Origin: Geomobilibacter sp964432205
GTDB taxonomy: Bacteria; Desulfobacterota; Desulfuromonadia; Geobacterales; DSM-12255
Direction of reading: 5' to 3'
DNA length: 64,000 bases
Assembly (NCBI GenBank): GCA_964432205.1
Contig: CAYSMK010000027.1
Coordinates: 5,263-69,262 of the forward strand
The position numbers and the translations under genes were made by a program. The notes beneath the pieces are model-generated. The model saw nothing but the letters and a program-made list of their open reading frames with translations, was not told the origin of the DNA and did not search any database. Shown in pieces: positions 9,101 to 16,700 of the stretch (position 1 is the stretch's first letter; every line of letters begins with the position of its first letter).

Positions 9101-9301
9101 GCCATTGCCCTACGATTGCTTGGAGTTCCCCGAGGAGCGGCGCAACCGTTGGCTCAAACCTTGAGAACGGCTAGGAACCTCCCATTACCGCAATTGCGTT
9201 CTCAGCTTGCTCAGACTGATACACGGGTATGGACACAGGCTCTAGGAGCCAGTGGGCAAGATTATTTCAAAGTTTGGAAAGTGCTTGAGGGAGTTGGGTA
9301 A
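6146..9301 (+). CDS. hamB: HamB-like Ski2-type SF2 helicase, Hachiman-like defence
   Basis: A 1051-residue superfamily 2 helicase. Motif I, LPTSSGKTFIAEF, is at about residues 312-324; motif II is a DEAH box (VVVDEAHNL, about 425-433). The motif IV-VI region contains GVGIHHSGL, STTTIAQGVNFPV and the arginine finger segment NLAGRAGRVEHG (about 680-691). This Ski2/Hel308-like pattern and the partner nuclease fit HamB, the DNA-sensing helicase of Hachiman. The ATG at 6146 has a consensus AGGAGG 6 nt upstream and forms ATGA with the hamA stop; a start at 6116 would give 10 extra residues and no ribosome binding site. No frameshift is seen, so the system appears intact. Decayed genes lie immediately downstream. 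Confidence 0.75.
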   Translation: MTSWIMDSINPDLLQRARIEASRRLLDNALGLVRERDEENNLLFVAEALELAVIDLLDNERELDSLRQVSAEAFQLLRVLPRPESPLEAAKACLRLACLGVIGERGVDARRVLKEEPWPALPLDSASWGERTLATILEVWLRVIRKDGWSDLDAVQAQVVALRQQQANYEAEYLDGRQSTARTAAWELVALYHLSKAAELLAIFTTQGEIGGRFDVRQQLEAQFDRALTACGRAELVELDAMVRLLVCTALQLVDNCIWTVTRAVNSRVTRFVHHLVSRETSKPIFEMLPPQRRTLREAGLLGSGHRAVVVNLPTSSGKTFIAEFRILQALNQFDHEKGWVAYLAPTRALVNQIATRLRRDFAPLDINVEKVSPALEVDGLEATLLTDRQDATQFRVLVTTPEKLDLMLRGGWEETIGRPLTLIVVDEAHNLAQQGRGIKLELLLATINRECRYAQFLLLTPFIPNAAEIARWLAPDSNNDIELGVDWRPNDRAIVLSHPRQGVRKGGFSLELETLHTTKQTLSIPENLPLAANRPLGLSWSQVKGNASKVAAATAQVMKERGPVIVLAGTIPNTWNLAENFMCPANKAVTVHEDVQLVQRYLKREFGEGFALCELLEYGVGIHHSGLSDEAKALMEWLFERELINVLVSTTTIAQGVNFPVSGVIMAAHQYPYGEDMPPEDFWNLAGRAGRVEHGSVGIVALAATDDVRAAKLRDFVGQQVMSLNSTLVAMVQAVIATGAPLELHRLFHLPEWSAFLQYLAHTYRQIGDPQRFANEVEQVLRGTLGFQNLRRTRSDWANRLVASVQAYGERISGKSLKLVDSTGFSWETVSITLGKLSAERITEEVWDANRLFGGDGKNLQKLMGILLAVPELRENLEAATGGRGADGDLLACMVRDWVNGASLPDMAQAYFATKLDGGAVEPTKALTDCCKNVFGKLTQTASWGLAALQTMTFGDRFDQLAEADQQTLRNLPARVFYGVNTDEAIALRLLGVPRGAAQPLAQTLRTARNLPLPQLRSQLAQTDTRVWTQALGASGQDYFKVWKVLEGVG

Positions 9302-9368
9302 CGCTGCGTAGATTTATCTAAATACAGAGCCGGACGACTATCGAGTTCATTGGCTTCTGAGACCTTTA

Positions 9369-9418
9369 CGGCTTGACCGACGATAAAGTTGCGCTGGTGG
9401 ACGGGAAACGATGAAAAA
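9369..9418 (+). repeat. Direct repeat copy 1, relic of a DNA-methylase-like C-terminus
   Basis: This 50-bp segment matches 9930-9979 at about 45 of 50 positions. In frame it ends a protein with LYGLTDDKVALVDGKR and TGA, overlapping the ATG of the KilA-N relic. The ending YGLT-D-(E/K)-x-x-x-VEGK is typical of adenine-specific DNA methyltransferase or type IIG restriction proteins. An in-frame stop lies just upstream, so only the tail survives. Confidence 0.6.
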
Positions 9419-9702
9419 TCGAACCAGCAACGTCAAGGGGAGTGAGGTTGCACTTTTTCGCAGGGAACAGGACGACTACATTTTGTTGACCGATATCGCC
9501 CGGCATAGCGACGCGGAGCGGACCGACTACGTCATCCAGAACTGGCTGCGCAACGCGCAACACTATTGTATTGAGCTCCTCGGTATTGGGGGAGCGACAC
9601 AACAATCCGGATATTAAACCCATCGAATTCGATGGGTTTAGAAAACAGGTCGGCCTGAACAGCTTCATAGGGCCGGTATTCAAGGAGGAGGGATCACCAT
9701 AA
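9411..9702 (+). pseudogene. Frameshifted KilA-N domain gene
   Basis: The frame from ATG 9411 reads DDYILLTDIARHSDAER and then VIQNWLRN, matching the KilA-N DNA-binding domain. At the run of five Gs near 9589-9593 the frame shifts. Dropping one G restores ERHNNPDIKPIEFDGF, then RKQVGLNSF, the usual continuation (LNNP.FKPIEFDGF..GLNSF). The segment between WLRN and IELLG is also altered. The restored frame ends at TAA 9700-9702, far short of a full protein. KilA-N proteins are common in phages and defence islands, so this is a relic of a mobile or defence gene. Confidence 0.72.
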
Positions 9703-9726
9703 TCTCTTCTTCTAAGAGGAGTGAGG

Positions 9727-9774
9727 TAACCCATTAACTCCGCATTTGTATAAAAATGCGGAGTTAATGGGTTA
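9727..9774. repeat. Perfect 21-bp inverted repeat (hairpin)
   Basis: Arms at 9727-9747 and 9754-9774 are exact reverse complements with a 6-nt loop. The arm contains CCCATTAACTCCGCATTT. No T-run follows on the plus strand, so it is not a classical terminator for the KilA-N relic. It may be a mobile-element end, a replication or attachment structure, or an operator. Confidence 0.8.
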
Positions 9775-9929
9775 AAAATTTGATCGCTGAAATTAGTTTT
9801 ACCGCCGTGTGGGAGCATCTGAAACGCTCAATCCTGAAGCTTTCTGGTACTGGTATCAGGCAAGCAGGCAGGGGTGAATTCTTCCGGATCAATTCCGCAA
9901 CAACTGCCGCATGTAACTGTTGTCCTCAA

Positions 9930-9979
9930 CGGCTTTACCGACGATGAAGTTGCGCTGGTGGAGGGGAAGCAATGAAAAA
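9930..9979 (+). repeat. Direct repeat copy 2, relic of a DNA-methylase-like C-terminus
   Basis: Second copy of the 9369-9418 segment. In frame it reads NGFTDDEVALVEGKQ followed by TGA that overlaps a new ATG, the same stop/start arrangement as copy 1. The two copies bracket the KilA-N relic and the 21-bp hairpin. Confidence 0.6.
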
Positions 9980-10091
9980 CATCTTTTCGGCTGAATACAT
10001 GGACCGTTCAAAAACTGCAGCCGTTGGCTGCAGAAATCAGCTGGACATATTAAAAGGTTTCAAAAAAGTCATCCCTCTTTGGTTGGTGAGG

Positions 10092-10499
10092 CTACAAATC
10101 TCCCGTTAGCTGCTGCAGCTCGTACAGCTTCACATTCAAATTTTTGACGCACTCGATGATCTCCCGCAGCTGCTCCTCGCCCATCCTCGTCTCCTCGTCA
10201 ATCCCCTGAAAATAGGGATACCCCTTGGGGAGGGGGGAGAAACTGCCATCCCGCAGGAGGGTCACGTCTACCAGGTCGTTCACCCGGCCGGCGGCCTCCC
10301 ACGGGTCGCGATAGTTGAACTGGCGGGCCACGACCTGCAGTTCCAGCCCGTTCGGGAAGGCACCCCGCACCTCGAAGGAGAACTCCCGTGGCGCGCTGTA
10401 ATGCTCGCTCCGGCCGGAGCGAGCCATCACCTTTGCGCCTGCCCCCTCCAACAGCTCCCGGACCGAATCAACGGTCATTGGCGTGAAATCGGTATCCAT
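10092..10499 (-). CDS. Unrecognised 135-residue protein
   Basis: A soluble, acidic protein with no signal peptide or membrane segment. I do not recognise a family. The middle part (SFEVRGAFPNGLELQVV, then NYRDPWEAAGRVNDLVDV) looks like alternating strands, and the C-terminus (EEQLREIIECVKNLNVKLYE) like an amphipathic helix that could form a coiled coil. The ATG at 10499 is preceded by GAGGG and is preferred over an in-frame start at 10568, which would lie inside the adjacent palindromic repeat. It is transcribed away from the MoxR/DUF2201 pair, after the defence relics. Confidence 0.6.
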   Translation of the reverse strand: MDTDFTPMTVDSVRELLEGAGAKVMARSGRSEHYSAPREFSFEVRGAFPNGLELQVVARQFNYRDPWEAAGRVNDLVDVTLLRDGSFSPLPKGYPYFQGIDEETRMGEEQLREIIECVKNLNVKLYELQQLTGDL

Positions 10500-10558
10500 T
10501 GTCTTTTCCCTCGTTTCCTGGAAGGGGTAGATATGACGGGCAAAAACACCCCAAGCAG

Positions 10559-10644
10559 TTTTCACCACTAAGACACTAAGAGCACAAAGAAAAAAAGATT
10601 TTGTTTGCCGTTAACTTCGTGTCCTTAGTGCCTTAGTGGTAAAA
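10559..10644. repeat. Palindromic intergenic repeat (CTTAGTGCCTTAGTGGT type)
   Basis: Arm 1 (10559-10589: TTTTCACCACTAAGACACTA and on) and arm 2 (10615-10644: CTTCGTGTCCTTAGTGCCTT and on) are imperfect inverted copies around a short A/T-rich centre. The motif is a familiar non-coding repeat of many bacterial genomes. It lies in the gap between two minus-strand genes. Confidence 0.75.
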
Positions 10645-10714
10645 TCGCCTTTTTACGATCTGCCCCATTTATCTCTTCCCTTCCCACGCCTTAGAATTCC
10701 AATAGCCTTTTCTG

Positions 10715-11914
10715 CTACACGTCCAGCCGCAACTCCACCCCCCATGGCACTGGCCTCTCCCCTTCCCTCGTCAGCACCCAGAGGGTCGGAAACTCCATGG
10801 TCTCGGGCGCCGGGCCGATGCCGTCGGTCAGGTAGATGACCGACGCCGGCCTCGGCTGCATCTGCCGGGCATGGTCGAACACCGGCCGCAGGTCGGTGAA
10901 GCCGCCGCCGTGATAGCTCTCCACCACTGTCGGCTGGCCCCGGAAGGCGTCCAGGCGCTGGATCAGGCTGTTGGCGTAGAGGACGGTCAGTTGGGCGTCC
11001 CGGCCGCGGGCGATCTGCAGCAGTTCCCGGGCAAAGGCCTCCCGAAGCTCGGGGGCGTCGGTGGAGTCGCTCACGTCCACGCCGATGAGGAGGTTCAGGC
11101 GTCGGCGCTTGCGGCTGCCGGGCGTGATGTGGGCGAAGCGGCGGTTTTCCCGCTGCCAGCTGCTCTGCCTGCCCACCCGGCCGGCCGTGGCGACGAACTG
11201 ACGCAGCACCATCCGCCAGGGGATGGCTGGCGGGGCCAATAGACCCTGCACCAGCTGCCGCAGCTCGGCCGGCACCTGGCCGTCGGCCTGCTTGAAGGCA
11301 TCCCGCACCATCCCCCGGACCAGCTCCTCGGCCAGCCTTAAGGGGGTGCTGTCGGCCTCTTCCCAGACCTGGTGATCGTCCAACGGTTCGGCCTCTTCGG
11401 GCGCGTCTGCCTGCCCGGCATGGCGCTTCTCCGGTTCCCCCGGTCCGCCTTCGCCACCGCTGTCTTGATCGGCATTGCCTGTGCCGGCACCCCTGAGGCT
11501 GCCGGTGTCGAACGGGTCGACAAGGAGGCGGTAGTACTCTTCCGCTGCCAGCCCCGGCCTTAGCAGAAAGCGTTTCGGCTGGAGAGCCTCGGCCGGCAAC
11601 CCCTCGATGGTCGGATTGATGGCCAGGTCGCAGGCCAGGTCCCAGTCGTGACGGTTTCGCTCCTTGCGCCGGGCCATGTGCAGGTGGAGCAGATGCTTGA
11701 TCACATGCTCCAGGAGCGCCTCCTGCTCTTCGGCAGTGAACTCCGCAAAAAGCTCTTCGTTCACGGTGATGGTCGGCGTACCTTCCCGGATCGTCACCCC
11801 CAGGCTGTGGTCCGGGACTGCCCGTACCCGGTGGAGGCCGACCAGCAGGTAGCCGTAGAACGGTCTTCGCTTCAGGAGCCGGATGATGGCGTTTTCTAGG
11901 GTGCGGCTGGTCAT
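10715..11914 (-). CDS. VWA-like/DUF2201 putative metallopeptidase-domain protein
   Basis: A 399-residue protein of the COG3864 type. The N-terminal DUF2201 region (about residues 1-130) contains a metallopeptidase-like helix, LEHVIKHLLHLHMARRKERN, though the classical HExxH is not intact. Residues 140-195 are a low-complexity Gly/Glu/Asp linker. The C-terminal VWA-like domain (about 270-399) has the metal-site start IGVDVSDSTD and the later SVIYLTDGIGPAPE. It lies 12 nt after the MoxR-type ATPase gene. Such AAA/VWA pairs act as chaperone-like machines that load metals or remodel complexes; the target is unknown. Confidence 0.78.
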   Translation of the reverse strand: MTSRTLENAIIRLLKRRPFYGYLLVGLHRVRAVPDHSLGVTIREGTPTITVNEELFAEFTAEEQEALLEHVIKHLLHLHMARRKERNRHDWDLACDLAINPTIEGLPAEALQPKRFLLRPGLAAEEYYRLLVDPFDTGSLRGAGTGNADQDSGGEGGPGEPEKRHAGQADAPEEAEPLDDHQVWEEADSTPLRLAEELVRGMVRDAFKQADGQVPAELRQLVQGLLAPPAIPWRMVLRQFVATAGRVGRQSSWQRENRRFAHITPGSRKRRRLNLLIGVDVSDSTDAPELREAFARELLQIARGRDAQLTVLYANSLIQRLDAFRGQPTVVESYHGGGFTDLRPVFDHARQMQPRPASVIYLTDGIGPAPETMEFPTLWVLTREGERPVPWGVELRLDV

Positions 11915-11926
11915 AAGATCTTGCAG

Positions 11927-12985
11927 TTACGCCTCACTGCTGATGTTCCGGATCGCCTCCAGCACCACCCCGTCGTGCTCGTCTTTGGAGAGGGTCAGGG
12001 CCACGGGCGGGATCTTGAGGAGCTCCTTGACCAGGGCGAAGCGGAGATCGCGGGGAAGGCAGTCCAGGTAGCAGATCAGGTGTTCTTCCCGCTGGCCGGA
12101 TAGGAGAGGTTCCTCCTGCAGCAGGGAGACGATGCCGTTCATGGTGACCGCCTGCAGGTCGTCGCGCTGCTGCCTGACTCGTTCGGCCACTGCCGGCCAG
12201 GAGTCCAGCACCTCGCCGGGGGAGACCGGACGCTCCCGGCGTTCCGCCTGCCAGCGGAGGAAGGCGATGGCCGCCTCCTGGCCGACGATCCCGGCGTAGA
12301 CCTCCATCTCCAGCTCTCTGGGGAAGCGGCACTGCTGGCGCAGGATGCTCACCATCTCCCAGCCGCGCTCGGTCGGCTCGGCCTGGAGTTCCATCGCCCC
12401 GCCCTGGCGGGCCAGCAGCTCCTGGTTGACGGCCAGGAACTCGCGCACGCCGCGGTCAAAATCTTGACGCTCGGCATGGCGGGCCCAGCATCGGTAATCG
12501 GTTTCCACGTAGAGCATCACCATTCGGTCGATGAGCGCCCGGTCCAAAGGCGTCACCTGGTAGCTGCCGTCCGGCGGGTTGATGGTGACCACCACCTTGT
12601 GTTTCCGGTCCAGGGTGTGGGTGTGGAGGGCCCGCTGGCCGCCGGCCATGGGGGGCTCCACGAACTGGAAGATGGCCTGGAGGGTGTCCTCCTGCTGGGC
12701 CCGGTTCAGTTCGTCGCAGTGGACGATCGTTTCCGGGTCGTCGCCCGTCGGCCACCAGGAGGGGCGGGACCAGTGCATGACGGTTCCCTCACGGTAGGGA
12801 ATACCCACCAGGTCACCCACCTCCATCTGCCCCAGCCTGAGCGGCACGTAGCGCCGGCCGAGCTCCCGGCAGACCTGGACGATGCCGGCGCTTTTTCCCA
12901 CCCCCCGATGGCCGACCACGCAGGGGGTGAGGCTGGTCCTGGTGACGATCTCCTTGAGAACCGTCTTCATCTGTTCTATGTTCAT
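11927..12985 (-). CDS. MoxR-type AAA+ ATPase
   Basis: A 352-residue AAA+ ATPase. Walker A GHRGVGKSAG is near residues 24-33, Walker B IVHCDELNRAQ near 88-98, and sensor 1 VVVTINPPDGSYQVTPLD near 131-148. It is the partner of the downstream DUF2201/VWA gene, the usual MoxR-VWA arrangement in which the ATPase drives a VWA adaptor. The ATG at 12985 (GAGGGC upstream) gives MNIEQMKTV; in-frame extensions to 13153 add 56 residues of non-conserved sequence. Confidence 0.82.
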   Translation of the reverse strand: MNIEQMKTVLKEIVTRTSLTPCVVGHRGVGKSAGIVQVCRELGRRYVPLRLGQMEVGDLVGIPYREGTVMHWSRPSWWPTGDDPETIVHCDELNRAQQEDTLQAIFQFVEPPMAGGQRALHTHTLDRKHKVVVTINPPDGSYQVTPLDRALIDRMVMLYVETDYRCWARHAERQDFDRGVREFLAVNQELLARQGGAMELQAEPTERGWEMVSILRQQCRFPRELEMEVYAGIVGQEAAIAFLRWQAERRERPVSPGEVLDSWPAVAERVRQQRDDLQAVTMNGIVSLLQEEPLLSGQREEHLICYLDCLPRDLRFALVKELLKIPPVALTLSKDEHDGVVLEAIRNISSEA

Positions 12986-13331
12986 GGCAGTTCTGCCCTC
13001 GCGTATGTAAGTCCGTGGGGTCTGGAGACCCGTTTCCGCTCCAGCTCCCGCGATTTGACTTTTCCCCGGCGAGAAAGTCCGGTGGACGACCTCACACAGC
13101 CGATGCGGTTTGTTCCCAACTGGCGACGGGAATCGCGTCCGCTTCCGCTCCAACGGACCTCCAGCCCCTATTCGATTGGAGCATGCGGTCGGGAGGAATT
13201 ATCGTGCAGGGTTGCAGCCCCGTCAACTGTTTGTTGACAGGGGCGCTGCTTCACATCCAGGGGAAATGTGGTTTACTGAAGATGCGCTCAGGGTTCGGGG
13301 CTCTTCAGGCTCGGAAAGACGTGGAGGTCGT
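12986..13331. other. Intergenic region with a GC-rich stem-loop
   Basis: 346 bp between the divergent MoxR and PhnA-like genes. A stem-loop at 13217-13244 pairs GCCCCGTCAAC with GTTGACAGGGGC (one bulged A, 5-nt loop) about 90 nt before the PhnA-like start. No T-run follows, so it is more likely a leader structure or operator than a terminator. No promoter is convincing. Confidence 0.45.
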
Positions 13332-13715
13332 ATGGCAAAGGGATATCAGGCCAATAAAGAGCATGTGGCGGCGATACAGATGTTGGGCAAGGGGCTGGCC
13401 AAGCGGGCCGGGTTCCGCTGCGAATGGTGCGGCGGCGGGGATAACCTCCGGCCGTGGGATTATCGACCCGACCAGGAGCCGGAAGAGGCCGGTCTGGCCC
13501 TGCTCTGCAGCGGTTGCCGGGAGCTGGCGGACGGTCGGCAGGGAGACGCGCATCAGTTGCGGGGGATCAGGGATGCGCTCTGGAGCGATATTCCGGCGGT
13601 GGCCGAAGGGGCGGCGCGGGTGCTGGCCCGTTCCCGTGAGCCATGGGCGCGGGAGGCGATCGATGAGAGCTTCATTGACGACGCGGTCAAGGCCGAACTC
13701 CTGAAGGGGTTGTAG
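13332..13715 (+). CDS. PhnA-domain zinc-ribbon protein
   Basis: A 127-residue protein with one four-cysteine zinc knuckle: CEWC at about residues 34-37 and CSGC at 58-61. The following HQLRGIRDALWSDIPAVAEG matches the PhnA-domain family segment (W.CLNDSMWSEVPAVQV), and EPWAREAIDESFID matches its end. The E. coli name refers to the phosphonate locus, but the role of the family is unproved. The ATG at 13332 follows GGAGGTCGT. A frame open upstream to 13110 has no motif. The stop is 5 nt before the AsmA-like start. Confidence 0.65.
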   Translation: MAKGYQANKEHVAAIQMLGKGLAKRAGFRCEWCGGGDNLRPWDYRPDQEPEEAGLALLCSGCRELADGRQGDAHQLRGIRDALWSDIPAVAEGAARVLARSREPWAREAIDESFIDDAVKAELLKGL

Positions 13716-13720
13716 GGGGC

Positions 13721-16700
13721 ATGCACGCCATGGACGAACCGAGACAGGCCCCATTGCGTCGGCGCCGACTTTTCGTCCGGATCGTCGCTATCTTCCTGGT
13801 CCTTCTGGCGGGAGGCTTCCTCGCACTCAAGCTCTATCTCCTGTCACCGCTGGCCCCCCGGCAGTTGGGCACCATCCTGACCGCGCAGCTCGGTCAGCCG
13901 GTGTCGATAGCCGGATTGCGCCTCTCCCTGAACGGAGTGGTGGCGGATGGGGTGCGGATCGACAACCCTCCAGGCTTTGGCGGTCAGCCGCTGCTGGCGG
14001 TCGGGAGCATCCGGATCGTTCCCGCCTGGACCGACCTGGCAGCGGGACGTTACCGACTTGCTGCGCTCAGCATCGCCGGGGCCAGGGTGGCGTTGGTGAA
14101 GAACACGGCCGGTGTCTGGAATTTTGCCGGTCTCGCCCGGCGGCCGAAAAAGCCCGGCAAGGGAGCGGAACTCCTCGTCGACCGGCTGGAAATGACAGAT
14201 GCGGCCTGTAGCGTGGCCGGCCAGCGGGCCGAGCATCTTAACGTTACGATCACCGGACTTGCCACCCGCGGGTCGCGACCGATCTCCTTCGGGGGCAGCG
14301 GACGGGTGGCCGGGACACAGCTCGCCCTTTCCGGAGACGGCCGCCTGGGCGACCGGCCCGAGGTCCGGTTCACCGTTAGCGCGCCGGATATCGTGTTGCC
14401 GGCAGCGGCCAGGGGGGACAAGGGCCTGGCGATGGACGATGCCGCCGGCTCGCTGCTGCTGCACGGTAGATTCGGCAACGGGCTCCTGGCGTTGGACGGC
14501 ACGCTAGCCCTGCACGGCGGAACCTTTAACCTGAAGGGGGCAAAGGTTCCCGTGGCCGCGGACCTTGCGGTTCGTGGCGGGTACCGGATTGCCGACGACA
14601 CGGCAAGCCTGGAGAGCCTACGCTTGAGCATCGCCGGCCGACCGGTCATCGAGGCCAACGGCACGGTTGCCGGTGTACGGGGAGAGCGGCGCGGGGAGGG
14701 TACGCTGTCGTGGCGGCAGGCCTCGCTGGCCGAGCTCTTCTCCCTCCTGCCGGCCCGCCTGCGGCGCGACCTGGTGGTGGCCGGCACCCTGGCGCCGGGA
14801 ACTCTGCGCCTGGCCGGCAACCGAAATGATGGGGTGACAGCCGGTAAGGGGCGGGTCGTGGTGCGGGACGTCACACTGCTCAAGGGGGAACGGCTGGTTG
14901 TCAGCGGCCTCGCGGCCGACCTGGAGGCACGGCGTGTCGCATCGGGCTGGATCGTCAGCGGGGATGTCCGAACACTCTCCCGGGACCGGCGTGCCTTGCT
15001 GGAGGAGTTGACCCTGCCAGTCCGGGCCAGCCTCACCAGCCGTTTTGCCCTGCAGACGGCCGACGTGGCTGAATTCAGGGGGAAGCTGGCCGGTACGCCG
15101 GTGAGCGGTAGCATGAGCTATCGATCTGCAGACCGGGAACCGCTGCGTTTGTCCCTGGTTGCCCGTCCGATCCAGCTCCGGGAATTGTCCGGTCTCCTCC
15201 CCAAAGAGCGCCTCCAACTGCAGGATGGACGCGGCGACCTGTCCCTGCGGCTGGCCGGCCGTACCCCCCGGGAGTGCCGGGGTTCGTTCACGGCAAGGGT
15301 GACCGGCCTCGCAGCCAGCAGTGGCGGGCGCCAGTTTGCGGCCGGTTCGGCGGTTGCCGACGGCGTCGTGACGGTGGCGGCTGGCGTGCCATCCCTGGCC
15401 GGGAGCCTGGCCATCGACCAGGGGAGCGTGGCCGGCAAGTCCCTGGCCGGCTCCGCACGCTACCGTTTCTCCCCCCAAGAGTTTACCCTGTCGCCGCTGT
15501 TGCTGCGCATGGCCGGCAAAGAGCTGAGGGCGGCCGAAGTGGCGGGCACGGTGCCGAAGCCCCAACGGCTCACCGGTGAGACCGTCATTCCCCTTGCCCT
15601 CAGGTGGAACGGGCTGCAGGGTAACCTGGGACGGTACGGTTTCGCCGACTGCCGGGGGGAACTGCTGGCCGATCTGCACAGGGCCGGGAACAGACGCTGG
15701 CTTGCCGGTAAGGCCGTCGTTGCCGGCGGACAGCTGCTGGTGACCGGAGCGCCGGCAGGGGCACTGGCGGCCGACGTCGCGATGCGGGAGGGGGAGCTCA
15801 GGGCCAGCGTGCACGGAAGCCTCCTGGAGGGTGGACTGGACGGCAGTATCAGCATCGACCCGTTTGCGTTCTCCCGGGGTGTCACCTGGCGCAGCAAGGT
15901 CGCCGGCGCTTCGCTTGACAGGGTAGTGCCCCTGTTTCCGGCGGGCAAGTTCCCCCGGGCAGAGGGGGGAAAGATCGACCTGCAGTGGGACGGCAGTTAT
16001 CGACCGGGAGAGGGTCTCGGCGGAACGATCAGGCTGGCCGGCCAGGAGATCACCCTGGCGGACGCGAAGGGGAAGGGGATACTGGCCGACGGAATGGTAC
16101 GGGCCGTGGCGGATCTTGGCGGCGGCAATCTCGTCCTACGGGAAGGTGCCATCGGTGTCGGACCTGATCTGCAGGTGTCGGTCTCGGGTGAACTCAAGCG
16201 GGCCTTCGCCCCGGAGCGTAGCGGGAGCTTCCGGCTGACGGCCGCCCGGACCGGACTCAGCGCCCTGTTCGATGCCTTTGCCAACCGGCTTCCCCGCCCG
16301 CTCCAGGAGGCGACCGTCGGTGGCGAACTGGCGGTTGAGACGACCCTCCGGGTAGCCGGGCGCACGTCTCAGGTTGACGGGGTTTTGACACTGGCCGACG
16401 CGCAACTGGAGGTGCCGGGCCAGAAACTGGTGGTGAGCGGGGTCCGGGGGACGCTCCCCTTTTCCCTTTATCCGTCCGGAAAGGGCCGGATGCCGATCCG
16501 GCCGACCACAACGGTCAGCCGCGACAACATGGCAACACTCCTGACCGATGCCCGTCAGCGCCTTTTGCCGGTCCCCCCGTTCAGGATAGCCAAGGTCCGC
16601 TTCGGCCCCATGGAACTGGATGACCTGCAGCTCGTTGTCCGGGCCGGGGACGGTCTTACCGAGCTCTCCTCGCTAGCGGCAACGCTCTACGGCGGCCGGC

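Larger units (their letters stand above)
9302..10091. other. Graveyard of decayed accessory genes
   Basis: 790 bp between hamB and the next intact gene. It holds a 50-bp direct repeat in two copies, a frameshifted KilA-N gene between them and a perfect hairpin, each listed separately. After the second repeat an ATG at 9972 opens only 39 codons with no recognisable product. The rest (about 9780-9925) shows no coding signal. Confidence 0.7.

Noticed and set aside
9366..9818. A 150-codon minus-strand open frame across the graveyard
   Set aside because: It runs antisense to the KilA-N relic and through the hairpin, with no motif or ribosome site.
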